Positions 38,268-48,539 of a stretch of 64,000 nucleotides of DNA are shown one piece after another. Location of the stretch: the NCBI RefSeq assembly GCF_016889425.1, contig NZ_CP069513.1:1860001-1924000 (forward strand). The letters run 5' to 3'. Made by a program: the position numbers and the translations under genes. Origin of the DNA: Corynebacterium amycolatum (GTDB taxonomy: Bacteria > Actinomycetota > Actinomycetes > Mycobacteriales > Mycobacteriaceae). The notes under the pieces were generated by a model. The model did not search any database, was not told the DNA's origin, and worked only from the letters and a program-made list of their open reading frames with translations. How positions within the stretch are numbered: position 1 is the stretch's first letter; the number at the start of each line of letters is the position of its first letter.

Positions 38268-39158
38268 CTAATTGCGGTCAATATCGCGGTGGACGACGTT
38301 GACGTTGATCCCGGAAACTCCCTCGAGCTTCTTAGCCAGCGCCTCCGACATGGCCACACTTCGGTGGTGGCCTCCGGTGCATCCCACAGCGATAGTCATA
38401 AAACCCTTGCCCTCACGCCGGTAACCGGGCAAAACCAATTCAATCAAGTTTGTGACGTTGTCCAAGAACCCCTGAGACTCCGGTTGGGACAGTACGTAGT
38501 CGGCCACTGCTTTGTTGGTACCACGGCCCGCACGCAGCTCAGGTACCCAATAGGGGTTGGGGAGAAAACGGACGTCGAAAAGCATGTCGGCATCGCGCGG
38601 TGCACCGTGCTTAAACCCGAAGGACTCGATGGTAATCTGTTGAATCTTGCTAGCGGTATCCGACAGCTGATGCTCTAACTCACGGCGCAAATCGTGCACG
38701 CTCATGTCAGAGGTATCCACTACCAAATCCGACATGCCCTTTATGGGCAGCAGCATCTGACGTTCAGCTGCAATACCCTGTGAAAGCGTGCCATTTTCCT
38801 GCAGCGGATGTGTGCGGCGGACTGAGTCGTAGCGGGCGATGAGGGTGTCGTCGTTAGCATCGAAGAAGATGACATAGGGCTGGCGCCCCTCATTGCGGAG
38901 TCCGTCGAGCACCTCCCCCAAACTGCCCGCGAATGCGCGCGAGCGAACGTCGGTGACGATAGCGAGGCGCTCTACTGGAGAGTCCGCCTCAAACGACAAC
39001 TCGACCATGCGCATAATCAACTCCGGGGGCAGGTTGTCTGCGACATACCAGCCCATCTCCTCCAAGACGCTGGCGGCCGTATTGCGTCCGGAACCGGACA
39101 TGCCGGTAATCAGCACAAGTGACTTTTCAGCCTGAGGGGAATAACCCGAAGTAATCAT
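38268..39158 (-). CDS. rapZ: RapZ-family RNase adapter/nucleotide-binding protein
   Basis: 296 aa. P-loop VLITGMSGSGRNTAA carries Arg in place of the usual Walker Lys; I recall this as normal in actinobacterial members. Other family segments are IFFDANDDTLIARYDSVRRTHPL, DVRFLPNPYWVPELR and GCTGGHHRSVAMSE. In Escherichia coli RapZ controls GlmZ small RNA and amino-sugar synthesis; the actinobacterial role is not established. The start has no Shine-Dalgarno but a TAGAGT box 6 nt upstream. Confidence 0.92.
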   Translation of the reverse strand: MITSGYSPQAEKSLVLITGMSGSGRNTAASVLEEMGWYVADNLPPELIMRMVELSFEADSPVERLAIVTDVRSRAFAGSLGEVLDGLRNEGRQPYVIFFDANDDTLIARYDSVRRTHPLQENGTLSQGIAAERQMLLPIKGMSDLVVDTSDMSVHDLRRELEHQLSDTASKIQQITIESFGFKHGAPRDADMLFDVRFLPNPYWVPELRAGRGTNKAVADYVLSQPESQGFLDNVTNLIELVLPGYRREGKGFMTIAVGCTGGHHRSVAMSEALAKKLEGVSGINVNVVHRDIDRN

Positions 39159-39164
39159 GCCAAT

Positions 39165-39170
39165 ACTCTA
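39165..39170 (-). promoter_or_regulatory. -10 box of rapZ (leaderless type)
   Basis: Minus-strand TAGAGT ends 6 nt before ATG 39158. No Shine-Dalgarno sequence is present. Confidence 0.4.
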
Positions 39171-39201
39171 ATACAATTTCGGCCAACCGCTCTCGGTTTT
39201 A

Positions 39202-39238
39202 CTAGCGGAAGTAAACCCGCTAGCACTGTTTCAAGTGC
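39202..39238 (-). other. Two small hairpins between uvrC and rapZ
   Basis: CTAGCGG/CCGCTAG (39202-39208, 39217-39223) and GCACT/AGTGC (39223-39227, 39234-39238) lie just after uvrC. No T run follows; they may form a weak uvrC terminator. Confidence 0.35.
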
Positions 39239-39270
39239 GGTTTTAGCCACTTGTTTACCTACTTCTACGC

Positions 39271-41319
39271 CTATTCTCCGGTACCGACATCCGAGTTTGG
39301 TTCTGAGGATTTTTCGTCTGGGTGGAGGTAATCGTAGACAGTTTTCGCGAGCGTCGGCCCGAAACCAGCTACCTCTTCTATCTGCCCGACGCTGGCCTTT
39401 TTCAGCGCCGCAACGGAGCCAAAGTGTTTGACCAACTCACTGCGGCGTGCTGGCCCCAGCCCTTTAATGCCATCGAGTACCGAAGAGCGCATGCGCTTAG
39501 AGCGCTGCTGACGGTGATAAGTAATGGCAAAGCGGTGCGCCTCATCACGAATTCGCTGGATAAGGTACATCGCTTCCGAATTGCGCGGCAGAATGAGTGG
39601 CTCATCATCGTCGGGAATCCACAGCTCTTCTAAGCGCTTGGCAATACCCACGAGCGTCACATCGGTGACCTCGAGTTCATCGAGGACTGCCTGAGCGGCT
39701 GCGACCTGCGGTGCACCACCGTCGACAATGAACAACTGTGGCGGGTAGGCAAATTTGCGGCTACTCCTCGACTGCTCATCGACGGCATCAGTCGTCTCTT
39801 CGACGAACATTTCGCTGGCATCATCGGGCATGGCGAGCTTGTCCTCGTTATGGCGCAGAAAACGACGGCGCACCACCTCAGCAATGGAGCCGACGTCGTC
39901 GGAGCGACCGTCACCCGCTGCATCCTTGATACGGTAGCGGCGATAGTCGGACTTCTTCGGCAATCCGTCCTCGAAGACCACCAACGAGGCCACCACATCG
40001 GTGCCTTGAATATGCGAGATGTCAGTGCATTCGATACGCAGCGGCGCTTCATCCATAAACAGCGCGTCCTGAAGTTCGGAGAGAGCCTGCGATCGAGTAG
40101 TTAGATCTCCACTTCGCTTTAGTTTGTGCTGGCGTAGCGCTTCAGCTGCATTTTTCTGCACGGTCTCCATGAGTGTCCGCTTGTCACCGCGCTGCGGGAC
40201 CCGAATGTCCACATTGGTGCCACGAATATCGGCCAAAAATGCAGCAACCTCGTCAAGATCGTCGGGCGTGGCCTGGACGAGAATTTCGCGTGGCACAACT
40301 TGGGCAGCAGTGGTCGATTCATCGCCGTCGACATCCGCGTGCTTGGCGGCATCGCCATAGAACTGTGTCAGGAACTGCGTTAGCAGCCCACCCAAGCTGG
40401 GGTCTGTCTCTCCCTCTCGAAACTCTGTAGTCGCGTATTCGCCGGACTTCTCCACTACCCAGCCGCGCTGACCGTAAATACGTCCTGCTCGAACGTGGAA
40501 AATCTGCACGGCCGCTTCCAGTTCGTCGGTTGCTAGCGCAATAAAATCGGCATCGGCGGCGTCGGAAAGCACGACTGACTGCCGCTCCATGACCTTGTCG
40601 ATGGCAGCGAGGTTGTCGCGCAGGCTCGCGGCGCGCTCAAAGTCTAACTCGGCGGCAGCTTCCTCCATTTCCTTCTTCAAGCGCCTGGTGACCGGACCCG
40701 TATTCCCGGACATGAAGCTGGTAAAACCACGGACAATTTCGCGGTGTTCTTCGGCACTGACACGGCCGACACAAGGCGCCGAGCATTTGTCGATATAGCC
40801 GAGCAAACAGGGCCGTCCCAGGGCCTGCTGCCGGTTGAAGACTCCCCTGGAACAAGTGCGGGCCGGGAAAACTCGTGTAAGCAAGTCGAGGGTTTCTCGG
40901 ATGGCCCACGCGTGTGAATAGGGGCCGAAATAACGCACGCCATTCCGGCGCGGTCCTCGGTAGAGAAACAGCCGCGGGTACAGCTCGCCGACGCTGACGG
41001 CCAACATCGGATACGACTTATCGTCGCGGTACATCACGTTGAACCGCGGATTAAAGCGCTTGATCCAGGTGTACTCCAACTGCAGCGCTTCGACCTCATT
41101 GTGGACAACAGTCCACGTCACCTTCGAAGCGGACTGCACCATCTGGCGGGTGCGGGGATGCAGCCGAGTTAAGTCCTGGAAGTAGTTAGACAGACGCGCA
41201 CGGAGATTCTTCGCCTTGCCGACGTAGAGAACGCGTCCGGTTGAATCGAGAAAACGGTACACCCCCGGCTCCGTGGGAATGGTGCCGGGGGCGGGACGGT
41301 ACTGAGAAGGGTCAGTCAC
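39271..41319 (-). CDS. uvrC: UvrC, excinuclease ABC subunit C
   Basis: 682 aa. Makes both incisions in nucleotide excision repair. N-terminal GIY-YIG nuclease ([20 protein letters not shown]), a cysteine cluster near 158-184 ([23 protein letters not shown]), the UVR motif for UvrB binding ([17 protein letters not shown]), an RNase H-like domain ([13 protein letters not shown]) and two C-terminal helix-hairpin-helix units. GTG 41319 has AAGGACAC upstream. Confidence 0.95.
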   Translation of the reverse strand: MTDPSQYRPAPGTIPTEPGVYRFLDSTGRVLYVGKAKNLRARLSNYFQDLTRLHPRTRQMVQSASKVTWTVVHNEVEALQLEYTWIKRFNPRFNVMYRDDKSYPMLAVSVGELYPRLFLYRGPRRNGVRYFGPYSHAWAIRETLDLLTRVFPARTCSRGVFNRQQALGRPCLLGYIDKCSAPCVGRVSAEEHREIVRGFTSFMSGNTGPVTRRLKKEMEEAAAELDFERAASLRDNLAAIDKVMERQSVVLSDAADADFIALATDELEAAVQIFHVRAGRIYGQRGWVVEKSGEYATTEFREGETDPSLGGLLTQFLTQFYGDAAKHADVDGDESTTAAQVVPREILVQATPDDLDEVAAFLADIRGTNVDIRVPQRGDKRTLMETVQKNAAEALRQHKLKRSGDLTTRSQALSELQDALFMDEAPLRIECTDISHIQGTDVVASLVVFEDGLPKKSDYRRYRIKDAAGDGRSDDVGSIAEVVRRRFLRHNEDKLAMPDDASEMFVEETTDAVDEQSRSSRKFAYPPQLFIVDGGAPQVAAAQAVLDELEVTDVTLVGIAKRLEELWIPDDDEPLILPRNSEAMYLIQRIRDEAHRFAITYHRQQRSKRMRSSVLDGIKGLGPARRSELVKHFGSVAALKKASVGQIEEVAGFGPTLAKTVYDYLHPDEKSSEPNSDVGTGE

Positions 41320-41348
41320 TTACGGTGTCCTTAAAACATGTCCTTGGG

Positions 41349-41843
41349 TTAATCCTCCGGCATGAACTTGTCTTCAAGTTCACGGAACCGGCGGATGTCT
41401 TCCACGACGCGGCTGCCGTCGGCTGACTGGAGCGCGAGCATCGGCACAAACTCAAAGTCTGGCAGCTCCAAGCGAGCCCAGCGGGACTTCTTTGGAAAAC
41501 TCAGGCCGTAGACATCGACCCACGGGTAGAACTTCGCATTGAGCAGATTGCGGACTTCCACGCCCGTGGCATTTACGCGAACGCGAGCCCGAGTCAGCAG
41601 CAGGATTACCCCGGCGATGATCAAACCAATCATTGGGAAAGCCAGCTGGTCAATAGTCGTCACCGAAGCGCCGGTGTTACCAAAGTCCACCACGATGCCC
41701 ATGAAGATATGGATAGCGAAGACTACAACTGCAGCGATAATCGCCCACAGACGCAGCTTTTGCGAGGTGATTTCCAATAGCCATTTGTCTTCACTACCGG
41801 TGTCGACGGCAGTCGAATTGCTGTGGCGTTCGGAGTTACCCAT
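41349..41843 (-). CDS. Small PH-domain membrane protein
   Basis: 164 aa. A short polar N-terminus is followed by two membrane helices (about 32-52 and 68-86) and a bacterial PH-like domain (RVRVNATGVEVRNLLNAKFYPW, VYGLSFPKKSRWARLELPD). Function unknown. It sits between ribH and uvrC, as a comparable membrane protein does in mycobacteria. It begins 2 bp after the ribH stop, so it is co-transcribed with the riboflavin genes. Confidence 0.8.
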   Translation of the reverse strand: MGNSERHSNSTAVDTGSEDKWLLEITSQKLRLWAIIAAVVVFAIHIFMGIVVDFGNTGASVTTIDQLAFPMIGLIIAGVILLLTRARVRVNATGVEVRNLLNAKFYPWVDVYGLSFPKKSRWARLELPDFEFVPMLALQSADGSRVVEDIRRFRELEDKFMPED

Positions 41844-41845
41844 TC

Positions 41846-42328
41846 TTACTCAGCTCCACCTTCACGAAGAGACTTCAACACGGCGACGGTATGCAGCGCT
41901 GCGGCCATGGCCTCGCGACCTTTATTCTCCACAGCTCCCTCACCGCCGGCACGATCAATTGCCTGCTGCTCAGTGTTGCAGGTCAATACACCATTGCCAA
42001 CAGGCGTCTCACAGTCCAGTGCAATCCGCGTCAGCCCCTCAGTCACCGAGTCGCAGACATAGTCGAAGTGCGGCGTACCACCGCGGATAACGCATCCCAG
42101 CGCCACCACGGCGTCGTGAGTTCGCGCGAGCTGCTGTACCACAACCGGAATCTCCAGAGCACCGACGACAGTCACATCCGTGACTACAGCGCCGGCCTCC
42201 TCAGCCTGTGCCAGCGCTTCACGACGAAGCTGCCCAGTAATCTCCTCGTTCCAGTGAGAGGTGACCAGACCGACGGTCACACCAGTGGAATCGGGAACGG
42301 TAATTTCAGGAAGACCTGCGCCGCTCAT
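41846..42328 (-). CDS. ribH: Lumazine synthase
   Basis: 160 aa. Condenses the pyrimidine from the RibD branch with 3,4-dihydroxy-2-butanone 4-phosphate to lumazine; assembles as a large shell. Seen: [55 protein letters not shown]. Its ATG follows the ribBA stop with no gap (TAGATG). Confidence 0.95.
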   Translation of the reverse strand: MSGAGLPEITVPDSTGVTVGLVTSHWNEEITGQLRREALAQAEEAGAVVTDVTVVGALEIPVVVQQLARTHDAVVALGCVIRGGTPHFDYVCDSVTEGLTRIALDCETPVGNGVLTCNTEQQAIDRAGGEGAVENKGREAMAAALHTVAVLKSLREGGAE

Positions 42329-43591
42329 CTACTGTGCTCCTTCTGTCGAAATGCCGCGGGTCTCCATGTACTCATCCAACCAAGGAAGTTCATGGCCCAT
42401 GCGTTCGCGCTTTGTCAACAAGTATTTCAAGTTATCCTCGTTGACCTCAACTGGCACCGGTACCCGGCGGCTCATCTCCAGTCCATAACCACCTAGGCCG
42501 GCGCGCTTGGTCGGATTGTTCGTCAGCAGCGCCATAGAGGTGACCCCAAGATCCTGCAGAATCTGTGCACCAGTGCCGTACTCGCGGGCGTCCGACGGCA
42601 AACCGAGTGCGAGATTGGCATCAACGGTGTCAGCGCCTTCATCTTGCAGGTGGTAGGCCTGCAGCTTCGGCATCAGACCAATGCCTCGGCCTTCGTGACC
42701 GCGCATGTAGAGAATGACGCCGCGCCCTGCCTCGTGGACCATGCGCATGGAGTTGTGCAGCTGTTGCCCGCAGTCGCAGCGGCGAGATCCCAATGCGTCG
42801 CCGGTGAGGCATTCGGAGTGCACACGCACGAGGACATCCTGGCCATTGTTGGAAGACACATCCCCCACAACGAGAGCGACATGCTCGACACCGTCGATAA
42901 GGCTGCGGTAACCAATGGCACGGAACTCGCCGTAGTCGGTCGGCAGCTTGGTTTCGACAACGCGCTCAATCAAGTGTTCGTTGTGGCGACGGTATTCGAT
43001 GAGCTGCTCGATGGAAATCAGCGCTAAATCGTGGTCGTCGCAGAAGCGACGTAGTTCCTCCGCGCGCGCCATGCTGGTCGGGTCTTCCTCGGAGACAACC
43101 TCACACAGCACACCGGCAGGACGAAGCCCTGCCAGGCGGGCGAGATCGACCGCAGCCTCGGTGTGGCCGGCACGGATGAGGACGCCACCATCGCGAGCTC
43201 GCAACGGAACCACGTGTCCCGGTCGGGTGAAATCGTGCGGGCTGGACGTGGGGTCAGCCAGAGTACGAATGGTGTTCGCACGATCTGTGGCGGAAATACC
43301 GGTCGTACCGGTGTTGGCATCCACGGTCACTGTGTATGCGGTACCGCGGGCATCCTCATTCTCCGACACCATCGGTGGCAGATTCAGACGCTCGCAGTCC
43401 TCGGCGGTCAGCGGTGCACAGATGTAACCAGAGGAATAGCGAACCATAAAGGCAACAAGTTCAGGCGTTACCTTCTCTGCGGCGAAGATGATGTCGCCCT
43501 CGTTCTCACGATCTTCATCGTCGACGACGACCACGGCCTTACCGGCTGCGATGTCCGCAATGGCCCGTTCAACAGAATCGAACTTAATCAC
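42329..43591 (-). CDS. ribBA: RibBA, DHBP synthase / GTP cyclohydrolase II fusion
   Basis: 420 aa bifunctional enzyme feeding both branches of riboflavin synthesis. Residues about 1-200 are RibB ([27 protein letters not shown]); about 205-400 are RibA, with the zinc cysteines in [20 protein letters not shown] and the catalytic GHEGRGIGL. Starts 11 bp after ribE. Confidence 0.95.
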   Translation of the reverse strand: MIKFDSVERAIADIAAGKAVVVVDDEDRENEGDIIFAAEKVTPELVAFMVRYSSGYICAPLTAEDCERLNLPPMVSENEDARGTAYTVTVDANTGTTGISATDRANTIRTLADPTSSPHDFTRPGHVVPLRARDGGVLIRAGHTEAAVDLARLAGLRPAGVLCEVVSEEDPTSMARAEELRRFCDDHDLALISIEQLIEYRRHNEHLIERVVETKLPTDYGEFRAIGYRSLIDGVEHVALVVGDVSSNNGQDVLVRVHSECLTGDALGSRRCDCGQQLHNSMRMVHEAGRGVILYMRGHEGRGIGLMPKLQAYHLQDEGADTVDANLALGLPSDAREYGTGAQILQDLGVTSMALLTNNPTKRAGLGGYGLEMSRRVPVPVEVNEDNLKYLLTKRERMGHELPWLDEYMETRGISTEGAQ

Positions 43592-43602
43592 AGTCTTGTA
43601 GC

Positions 43603-44190
43603 TTATCTTTCCAACATTTTCTCGACGTACTTGGCTAGCACATCGACTTCCAAATTGACCTTGGTGCCTACTGCGGTTGAACCAATAACGGAGTCCGTCA
43701 GCGTCGTCGGTATCAGGCTGACCTCAAAGAACCTCTCGCCTACTGCAGAGACAGTCAACGAGGTGCCATCCACGGCAATTGAGCCCTTTTCCACGACATA
43801 CTTGGAGAGCTGCTTCGGCAGAGAAATCCGCACTACTTCCCAGCGTTCCCCTGGCGTGCGCGAAATAACCTCGCCGGTGCCATCGATATGTCCCTGCACG
43901 ATATGGCCGCCGAGGCGTTGCCCTACTGCGGTTGCACGTTCGAGGTTGACCTTGGAACCGACCTCAACCTGGCCGAGACTCGACCTATCCAGAGTCTCTT
44001 GCATGAGATCAGCGGTAAAGAAGTCATTGTCAAACTCCACGACGGTCAAACAAACGCCATTGACAGCAATGGAGTCACCGTGGTGCACGTCGTCAAGCAC
44101 GGTGGTCGCGCGAATGGTCAGCGTAATGGAATCGGCTTCGCGGTGGATTTCGCGAATTTCGCCGAGTTCCTCAACAATTCCCGTAAACAT
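43603..44190 (-). CDS. ribE: Riboflavin synthase (alpha subunit)
   Basis: 195 aa, two lumazine-binding repeats. Converts two lumazines into riboflavin. Starts with the diagnostic [25 protein letters not shown] opens the second repeat. It has a 70-bp gap from ribD. Too little space exists for an FMN riboswitch in front of this gene. Confidence 0.95.
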   Translation of the reverse strand: MFTGIVEELGEIREIHREADSITLTIRATTVLDDVHHGDSIAVNGVCLTVVEFDNDFFTADLMQETLDRSSLGQVEVGSKVNLERATAVGQRLGGHIVQGHIDGTGEVISRTPGERWEVVRISLPKQLSKYVVEKGSIAVDGTSLTVSAVGERFFEVSLIPTTLTDSVIGSTAVGTKVNLEVDVLAKYVEKMLER

Positions 44191-44260
44191 AGTGGTCAGG
44201 AAAATCCTTTACCGTTTGTTATAAATTGAAAGATTTTTTCCAAAATTAACTCTAGCCGGT

Positions 44261-45313
44261 CTACCCGCGATCTTTGCCACTGCGGAGTGCCGTGATCAAA
44301 ATGTCATCCCCCAGAGTCTCTACCGCGACGGTACGGAAACGGGAGATGTCAGTGATGGTGGTCTCGTGGTTGGCCGATGTCACTGGCAGACCAGCGCCGA
44401 GAAAGGCCGGGGCAATATAGGACTCAATCGCGTCGACAGCATCGGCTTCTAAGAAAGCGCTGGCGAGCCGTGGACCGCCTTCTACCAGCACGTCAATAAG
44501 CCCCATATCCGCCATTGTCTCCAGCGCCACTTCCACATCGTGAGTGCGAATGTGGCGGAAGTTATCGCCACGGATATTCGCATCGGCGGCGACCTCCGAA
44601 GTGCCAATCGCGATGCGCAGAGGTTGTGTTGACAGCTCCTCGCCGTCTGGTGTGCGCGCGGTCAATCGCGGATTGTCGGCGAGCACTGTTCCCGTTCCGA
44701 CGACAATCGCTTGCCGACGTGCACGATCGATATGTACCCGTGCCCGCGCCTGCTCCCCTGTGATCCACTGCGAGGTGCGGTCGGTAGCGGCAGCGAAACC
44801 ATCCAGCGTGCCCGCAGTCTTCAGCGTGATGTGTGGGCGCCGAGTGCGCTGCCAATGTAACCATGGACGTAGGTAGCCAGCGGCTACTCGGTTACGCTGG
44901 AATTCTTCAACGACCTCGATGTCTTTATAACGCAACCACTCGCTGCCGCCAGCGGCCACGGGATTCGGATCGGCGACTGCAAATATGACGCGGGAAACAC
45001 CGGCTGCCGCAAGTGCCTCGGTGCACGGTGGTGTACGGCCGATATGATTGCACGGCTCGAGTGTGACCACTGCAGTGCCGCCCTGAGCTCGTGGCCCCGC
45101 CATCTCCAATGCCTGTGGCTCTGCGTGTCGCCCGCCTACAGGCTCAGTTCCGGCCACACCTACCGCGATCCCTGCGGTATCGAGGATGACGCAACCAATC
45201 GGTGGATTGGGATAAGTGGTGCCTCGAACTCGCTGGCCGGCTTCTATGGCCAATGCCATCGCTTGCTCGTCAGTCAGCGGCTGTGCGGAGACGAGATCCG
45301 GAAACTGTGCCAC
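44261..45313 (-). CDS. ribD: RibD, bifunctional deaminase/reductase
   Basis: 350 aa. N-terminal zinc deaminase (about 10-150): TYPNPPIGCVI, the zinc His-Glu in GGRHAEPQAL and EPCNHIGRTPPC. C-terminal reductase (about 155-345): LKTAGTLDGFAA, VGTGTVLADNPRLTAR, LVEGGPRLASAFL. GTG 45313 lies 16 bp after rpe, so the riboflavin genes are in the same operon as rpe. Confidence 0.94.
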   Translation of the reverse strand: MAQFPDLVSAQPLTDEQAMALAIEAGQRVRGTTYPNPPIGCVILDTAGIAVGVAGTEPVGGRHAEPQALEMAGPRAQGGTAVVTLEPCNHIGRTPPCTEALAAAGVSRVIFAVADPNPVAAGGSEWLRYKDIEVVEEFQRNRVAAGYLRPWLHWQRTRRPHITLKTAGTLDGFAAATDRTSQWITGEQARARVHIDRARRQAIVVGTGTVLADNPRLTARTPDGEELSTQPLRIAIGTSEVAADANIRGDNFRHIRTHDVEVALETMADMGLIDVLVEGGPRLASAFLEADAVDAIESYIAPAFLGAGLPVTSANHETTITDISRFRTVAVETLGDDILITALRSGKDRG

Positions 45314-45329
45314 CGTTTCTCACCGCCGT

Positions 45330-45998
45330 CTACTTAGTTGCAGCAGCGGTGGCCAATGCGCGCAGCTCATCGACAGCCGCCGCACGATCATCAGCGCCGA
45401 AAACGGCCGACCCTGCGACAAAGGCGTCGCAACCAGCGGCGGCAGCGGATTCGATGGTCTTGGCGGAGATACCACCGTCAATCTCGATCAGAGTATCCAG
45501 ACCTTCGGCATCAATGCGTTCACGTAGCTTCTCGACCTTGGCCAGCTGATCCGGCATAAAGGACTGGCCCCCGAAACCGGGCTCGACACTCATGACCAGC
45601 ACCTCGTCGAATTCGGCGAGGTGATCCAGCCACGGCTCAATTGGGGTACCCGGGCGCAGTGAGAACCCGGCCTTCACGCCCTGGGAACGAATGTGGCGTG
45701 CCAGTGCGATGGCGTCGTCGGCGGCTTCCACATGGAAGATAACGGAGCTCGCCCCCGCCTTAATGTAGGTGTCGACCCACTTCTCCGGGTTTTCAATCAT
45801 GAGATGGACATCCAAGTACTTGTCCGTCACCGCAGCTACGGCCTCCAGCACCGGAGCGCCGAAGGACAGGTTGGGAACGAAATGGCCATCCATGACGTCG
45901 ATATGTAGCCAATCTGCATTGGCTACAGCCTCAACCTCGCGGTCGAGGCGAGCGAAGTCAGCAGCGAGAATGGACGGGGCAATAATTGGTGCGCTCAT
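45330..45998 (-). CDS. rpe: Ribulose-phosphate 3-epimerase
   Basis: 222 aa from ATG 45998 (MSAPIIAPSILAADFARL, the usual start, with GAGG close upstream). The frame continues to 46070 inside rsmB but is not conserved there. Interconverts ribulose- and xylulose-5-phosphate. Seen: LHIDVMDGHFVPNLSFG, VMSVEPGFGGQSF, IEIDGGI. Ribulose 5-phosphate is also the RibB substrate, which fits its place before the rib genes. Confidence 0.95.
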   Translation of the reverse strand: MSAPIIAPSILAADFARLDREVEAVANADWLHIDVMDGHFVPNLSFGAPVLEAVAAVTDKYLDVHLMIENPEKWVDTYIKAGASSVIFHVEAADDAIALARHIRSQGVKAGFSLRPGTPIEPWLDHLAEFDEVLVMSVEPGFGGQSFMPDQLAKVEKLRERIDAEGLDTLIEIDGGISAKTIESAAAAGCDAFVAGSAVFGADDRAAAVDELRALATAAATK

Positions 45999-46009
45999 AA
46001 CCTCTGAGC

Positions 46010-47467
46010 CTAGTCGTTCTTGCGCAAAACTGAGAAGAACATCGCATCGGTCCCGTGGCGGTGTGGCCACATCTGCACAGATGGATACGGTCCGACATCA
46101 GTCATCGGCGCTACCAACTCGTGTGCACTCAGCTCAGTCGCCGGTAATTCCGTCACTGCCCTGTCGACAATGCCCCTGGTTTCCCGCAGATGCGGCGAAC
46201 ACGTGGAATAGACGATGATGCCACCCGGCCGTGCAAGACGCACAGCTTCGCTGAGCAGTTCAAACTGCAGCGTAGTCAACGAGTTCAGATCGGACGGCGA
46301 CTTCCGCCAGCGCGCTTCCGGGCGACGGCGGAGCGAGCCCAAGCCAGAGCACGGCGCGTCTACCAAGATGCGGTCAAAGCCTGTCTCGAGCCCGGTATCA
46401 CGACCATCCGCAACCGTTACAGTCACTGGTAGCCCGGTAGTAGCCTTCTTCACCAGTTCTGCGCGAGTCGCCGATACCTCAACAGCATCGAGCTTCGCGC
46501 CCTCAATAGCTGCAATGCCGCCGATGAAAGCTGACTTACCACCGGGGCCGGAACACAGATCTAACCAGCGGCCGCTGTCTTCACCGGCAACGGGTGCCAT
46601 GGTGACGGCACGCGCAATGAGCTGAGAACCCTCGTCCTGCACCGCAGCCAAACCCTGTCGGACCGGCTCCAACTCTCCTGGGGCACCGGAGTCCAAGCGC
46701 ACGCAGTACGGCGACCACTGTCCCTCTTCACCGCCAGTGATCAGTGCCAATTCTTCAGCAGTAATCTCGCCCGGACGAGCGACCAAGTGCACCAGCGGGC
46801 GGGCATCGTCGGCAGCGAGTGCCTGCTGCAGCTCACCGGCTTGTGCACCGAGTGCGCGGGCAAACTCCATAGCAATCCAGCGCGGGTGGGCATGCTTCAT
46901 TGCCACGTAGCCAATCGGATCGGTCGCGGGATCCGGCGCAATCTCAGCCACCCATTCGCTTTCGGTCTTCGAGGAGACCTTCCTCAAAATGGCATTGACA
47001 AAGCCGCGCGCGCCAGGTCCCGCCACCTTCGCCACTGCCCGCACCGAGGTATCGACCGCTGCGTAGGCGTCGACGCGCGTACGCAGCAGCTGGTACGTGC
47101 CCAGGCGTAGCACGTCCATCACCGGTCCAGCAATATCGCTTAACGGGCGTGACGACGATGCCTCAATCACGGCGTCCAACAGGCCTTCCGCCCGCAGTGT
47201 GCCGTACGTCAGCTCCGTTGCAAAAGCAGCATCCCGCCCCTTGAGCTTGTGTGTCTTCAGCAACTTGGGCAGCAGCAGGTTTGCGTAAGCATCCTTCTCG
47301 CGAACGTCAGCTAGTACCTTCAGCGCGACCTTGCGTGGCTGGTCAATGCCACCGCGATTATCCCCTCCTCGGGTGTCACGGTTACGGTTGCGGTCATCGC
47401 GGTTCTGTCCGCCGCAGTTGCTGCGCTGCCGTCCGCCACCGGTGTGGCGGGGTTTGTCGTTGCCCAT
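46010..47467 (-). CDS. rsmB: RsmB/Fmu 16S rRNA (cytosine-5) methyltransferase
   Basis: 485 aa. A glycine/arginine/asparagine-rich N-terminal tail (about 1-40) precedes a NusB-like RNA-binding domain (about 43-180) and a SAM methyltransferase domain with LDLCSGPGGKSAFIG, the catalytic-cysteine motif DAPCSGLGSLRRRPE and YSTCSPHLRET. ATG 47467 follows the fmt stop without spacing (TAAATG). Confidence 0.92.
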   Translation of the reverse strand: MGNDKPRHTGGGRQRSNCGGQNRDDRNRNRDTRGGDNRGGIDQPRKVALKVLADVREKDAYANLLLPKLLKTHKLKGRDAAFATELTYGTLRAEGLLDAVIEASSSRPLSDIAGPVMDVLRLGTYQLLRTRVDAYAAVDTSVRAVAKVAGPGARGFVNAILRKVSSKTESEWVAEIAPDPATDPIGYVAMKHAHPRWIAMEFARALGAQAGELQQALAADDARPLVHLVARPGEITAEELALITGGEEGQWSPYCVRLDSGAPGELEPVRQGLAAVQDEGSQLIARAVTMAPVAGEDSGRWLDLCSGPGGKSAFIGGIAAIEGAKLDAVEVSATRAELVKKATTGLPVTVTVADGRDTGLETGFDRILVDAPCSGLGSLRRRPEARWRKSPSDLNSLTTLQFELLSEAVRLARPGGIIVYSTCSPHLRETRGIVDRAVTELPATELSAHELVAPMTDVGPYPSVQMWPHRHGTDAMFFSVLRKND

Positions 47468-48442
47468 TTACTCGCAGACCTTTCCGCCGGGTTGGCTACC
47501 TCGCGCCCAGTCGGACGCATCCATCATCTTCTTACCCTGTGGCTGCACCTTCACCAGCTGCACATAGCCATCGGCACAACGCACGGATACCCGGTGTTTC
47601 TCCACTACCAACTCACCTGGTGTGGCGGCTGCCACCTCTGGAGCAGCTGCCTTTCGCACCTCGTCGACCGCAGCGCTGTCCTCGTCGGAAAGCGGGGTGA
47701 GCTCTCCGACCTTCAAACGTGAGCCGTCGAGGGTCGTCCACGCACCTGGAGCAGGCGTGAACGCGCGAGCGCGGCGGTCGAGAAGATGTCGCGGCTGAGT
47801 CCAAACGATTCGGGCATCCTCCGGCCCGAACTTAGCGGCGTAGCTGACGTCCTGTTCCGGCTGAGCAGTCGGACGCAACGCACCTGCTTCGATGCCGTCC
47901 ATGGTGGCGGTTAGAAGATCCGCGCCGGAGAATGCGAGGCGGGTCAAAAGGTCGTCGGCATTATCGGTCGAGCGAATCGCTTCGGTGACGGTACCGAAAA
48001 CTGGTCCGGTATCCAGGCCCTTTTCAATCCGGAAGGTACTGGCACCCGTGACTTCGTCGCCAGCGGCGATAGCTGCCTGCACCGGCGCGGCACCTCGCCA
48101 AGCAGGAAGCAGTGAGAAATGCAGATTTACCCAGCCGTGCATCGGTACATCGAGCAACTCCTCCGGCACGAGATTGCCGTAGGCGACGACCGGGATGCAG
48201 TCGGCGTTTAGTTCGCGGATCTGCTGTTGGATTTCCGCATCGCGCAGGGTAGTCGGGGTGAGAACGGGAATGTCGTGTTCCAAGGCCAGAGCCTTCACCG
48301 GCGAGGGCGAAAGCGACTTACCGCGGCCACGGCGGGCATCGGGGCGAGTGAGAACAGCAACGATCTCATGGTGGGAGTCTTCGAGTAACTTCTTCAGTGC
48401 AACGACAGCGGGTTCCGGGGTTCCGGCAAAAATCAGGCGCAC
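47468..48442 (-). CDS. fmt: Methionyl-tRNA formyltransferase
   Basis: 324 aa. Formylates initiator Met-tRNA using 10-formyl-THF. Seen: RLIFAGTPEPAVVALKKLL, the catalytic region VNLHFSLLPAWRGAAPVQAA and DTGPVFGTVTEAI; the C-terminal tRNA-binding domain is present. Preceded by def, the paired deformylase, with a 97-bp gap carrying a G9 run. Confidence 0.95.
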   Translation of the reverse strand: MRLIFAGTPEPAVVALKKLLEDSHHEIVAVLTRPDARRGRGKSLSPSPVKALALEHDIPVLTPTTLRDAEIQQQIRELNADCIPVVAYGNLVPEELLDVPMHGWVNLHFSLLPAWRGAAPVQAAIAAGDEVTGASTFRIEKGLDTGPVFGTVTEAIRSTDNADDLLTRLAFSGADLLTATMDGIEAGALRPTAQPEQDVSYAAKFGPEDARIVWTQPRHLLDRRARAFTPAPGAWTTLDGSRLKVGELTPLSDEDSAAVDEVRKAAAPEVAAATPGELVVEKHRVSVRCADGYVQLVKVQPQGKKMMDASDWARGSQPGGKVCE

Positions 48443-48515
48443 AGTAAGTGGATTCCTTCCTGGTGGACCTAGTTGTTCTAGTTAATCTAGTGATGAAACT
48501 CGGGGCGCCACGCCC

Positions 48516-48524
48516 GGGGGGGGG
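48516..48524. repeat. Homopolymeric G9 tract between def and fmt
   Basis: Nine consecutive G on the plus strand (C on the coding strand of def/fmt), in the 97-bp def-fmt gap, about 75 bp before the fmt start. Such tracts are prone to slippage and to sequencing error. Confidence 0.7.
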
Positions 48525-48539
48525 CTAGGCGCAGGTGAG

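Noticed and set aside
39061..39130. Broken P-loop in rapZ (Arg instead of Lys)
   Set aside because: From memory Arg is the usual residue at this position in actinobacterial RapZ proteins, so it is not evidence of decay.
44191..44260. FMN riboswitch in front of ribE
   Set aside because: The gap is only 70 bp, AT-rich, and shows none of the conserved RFN-element stems; rpe-ribD are also too tightly spaced.
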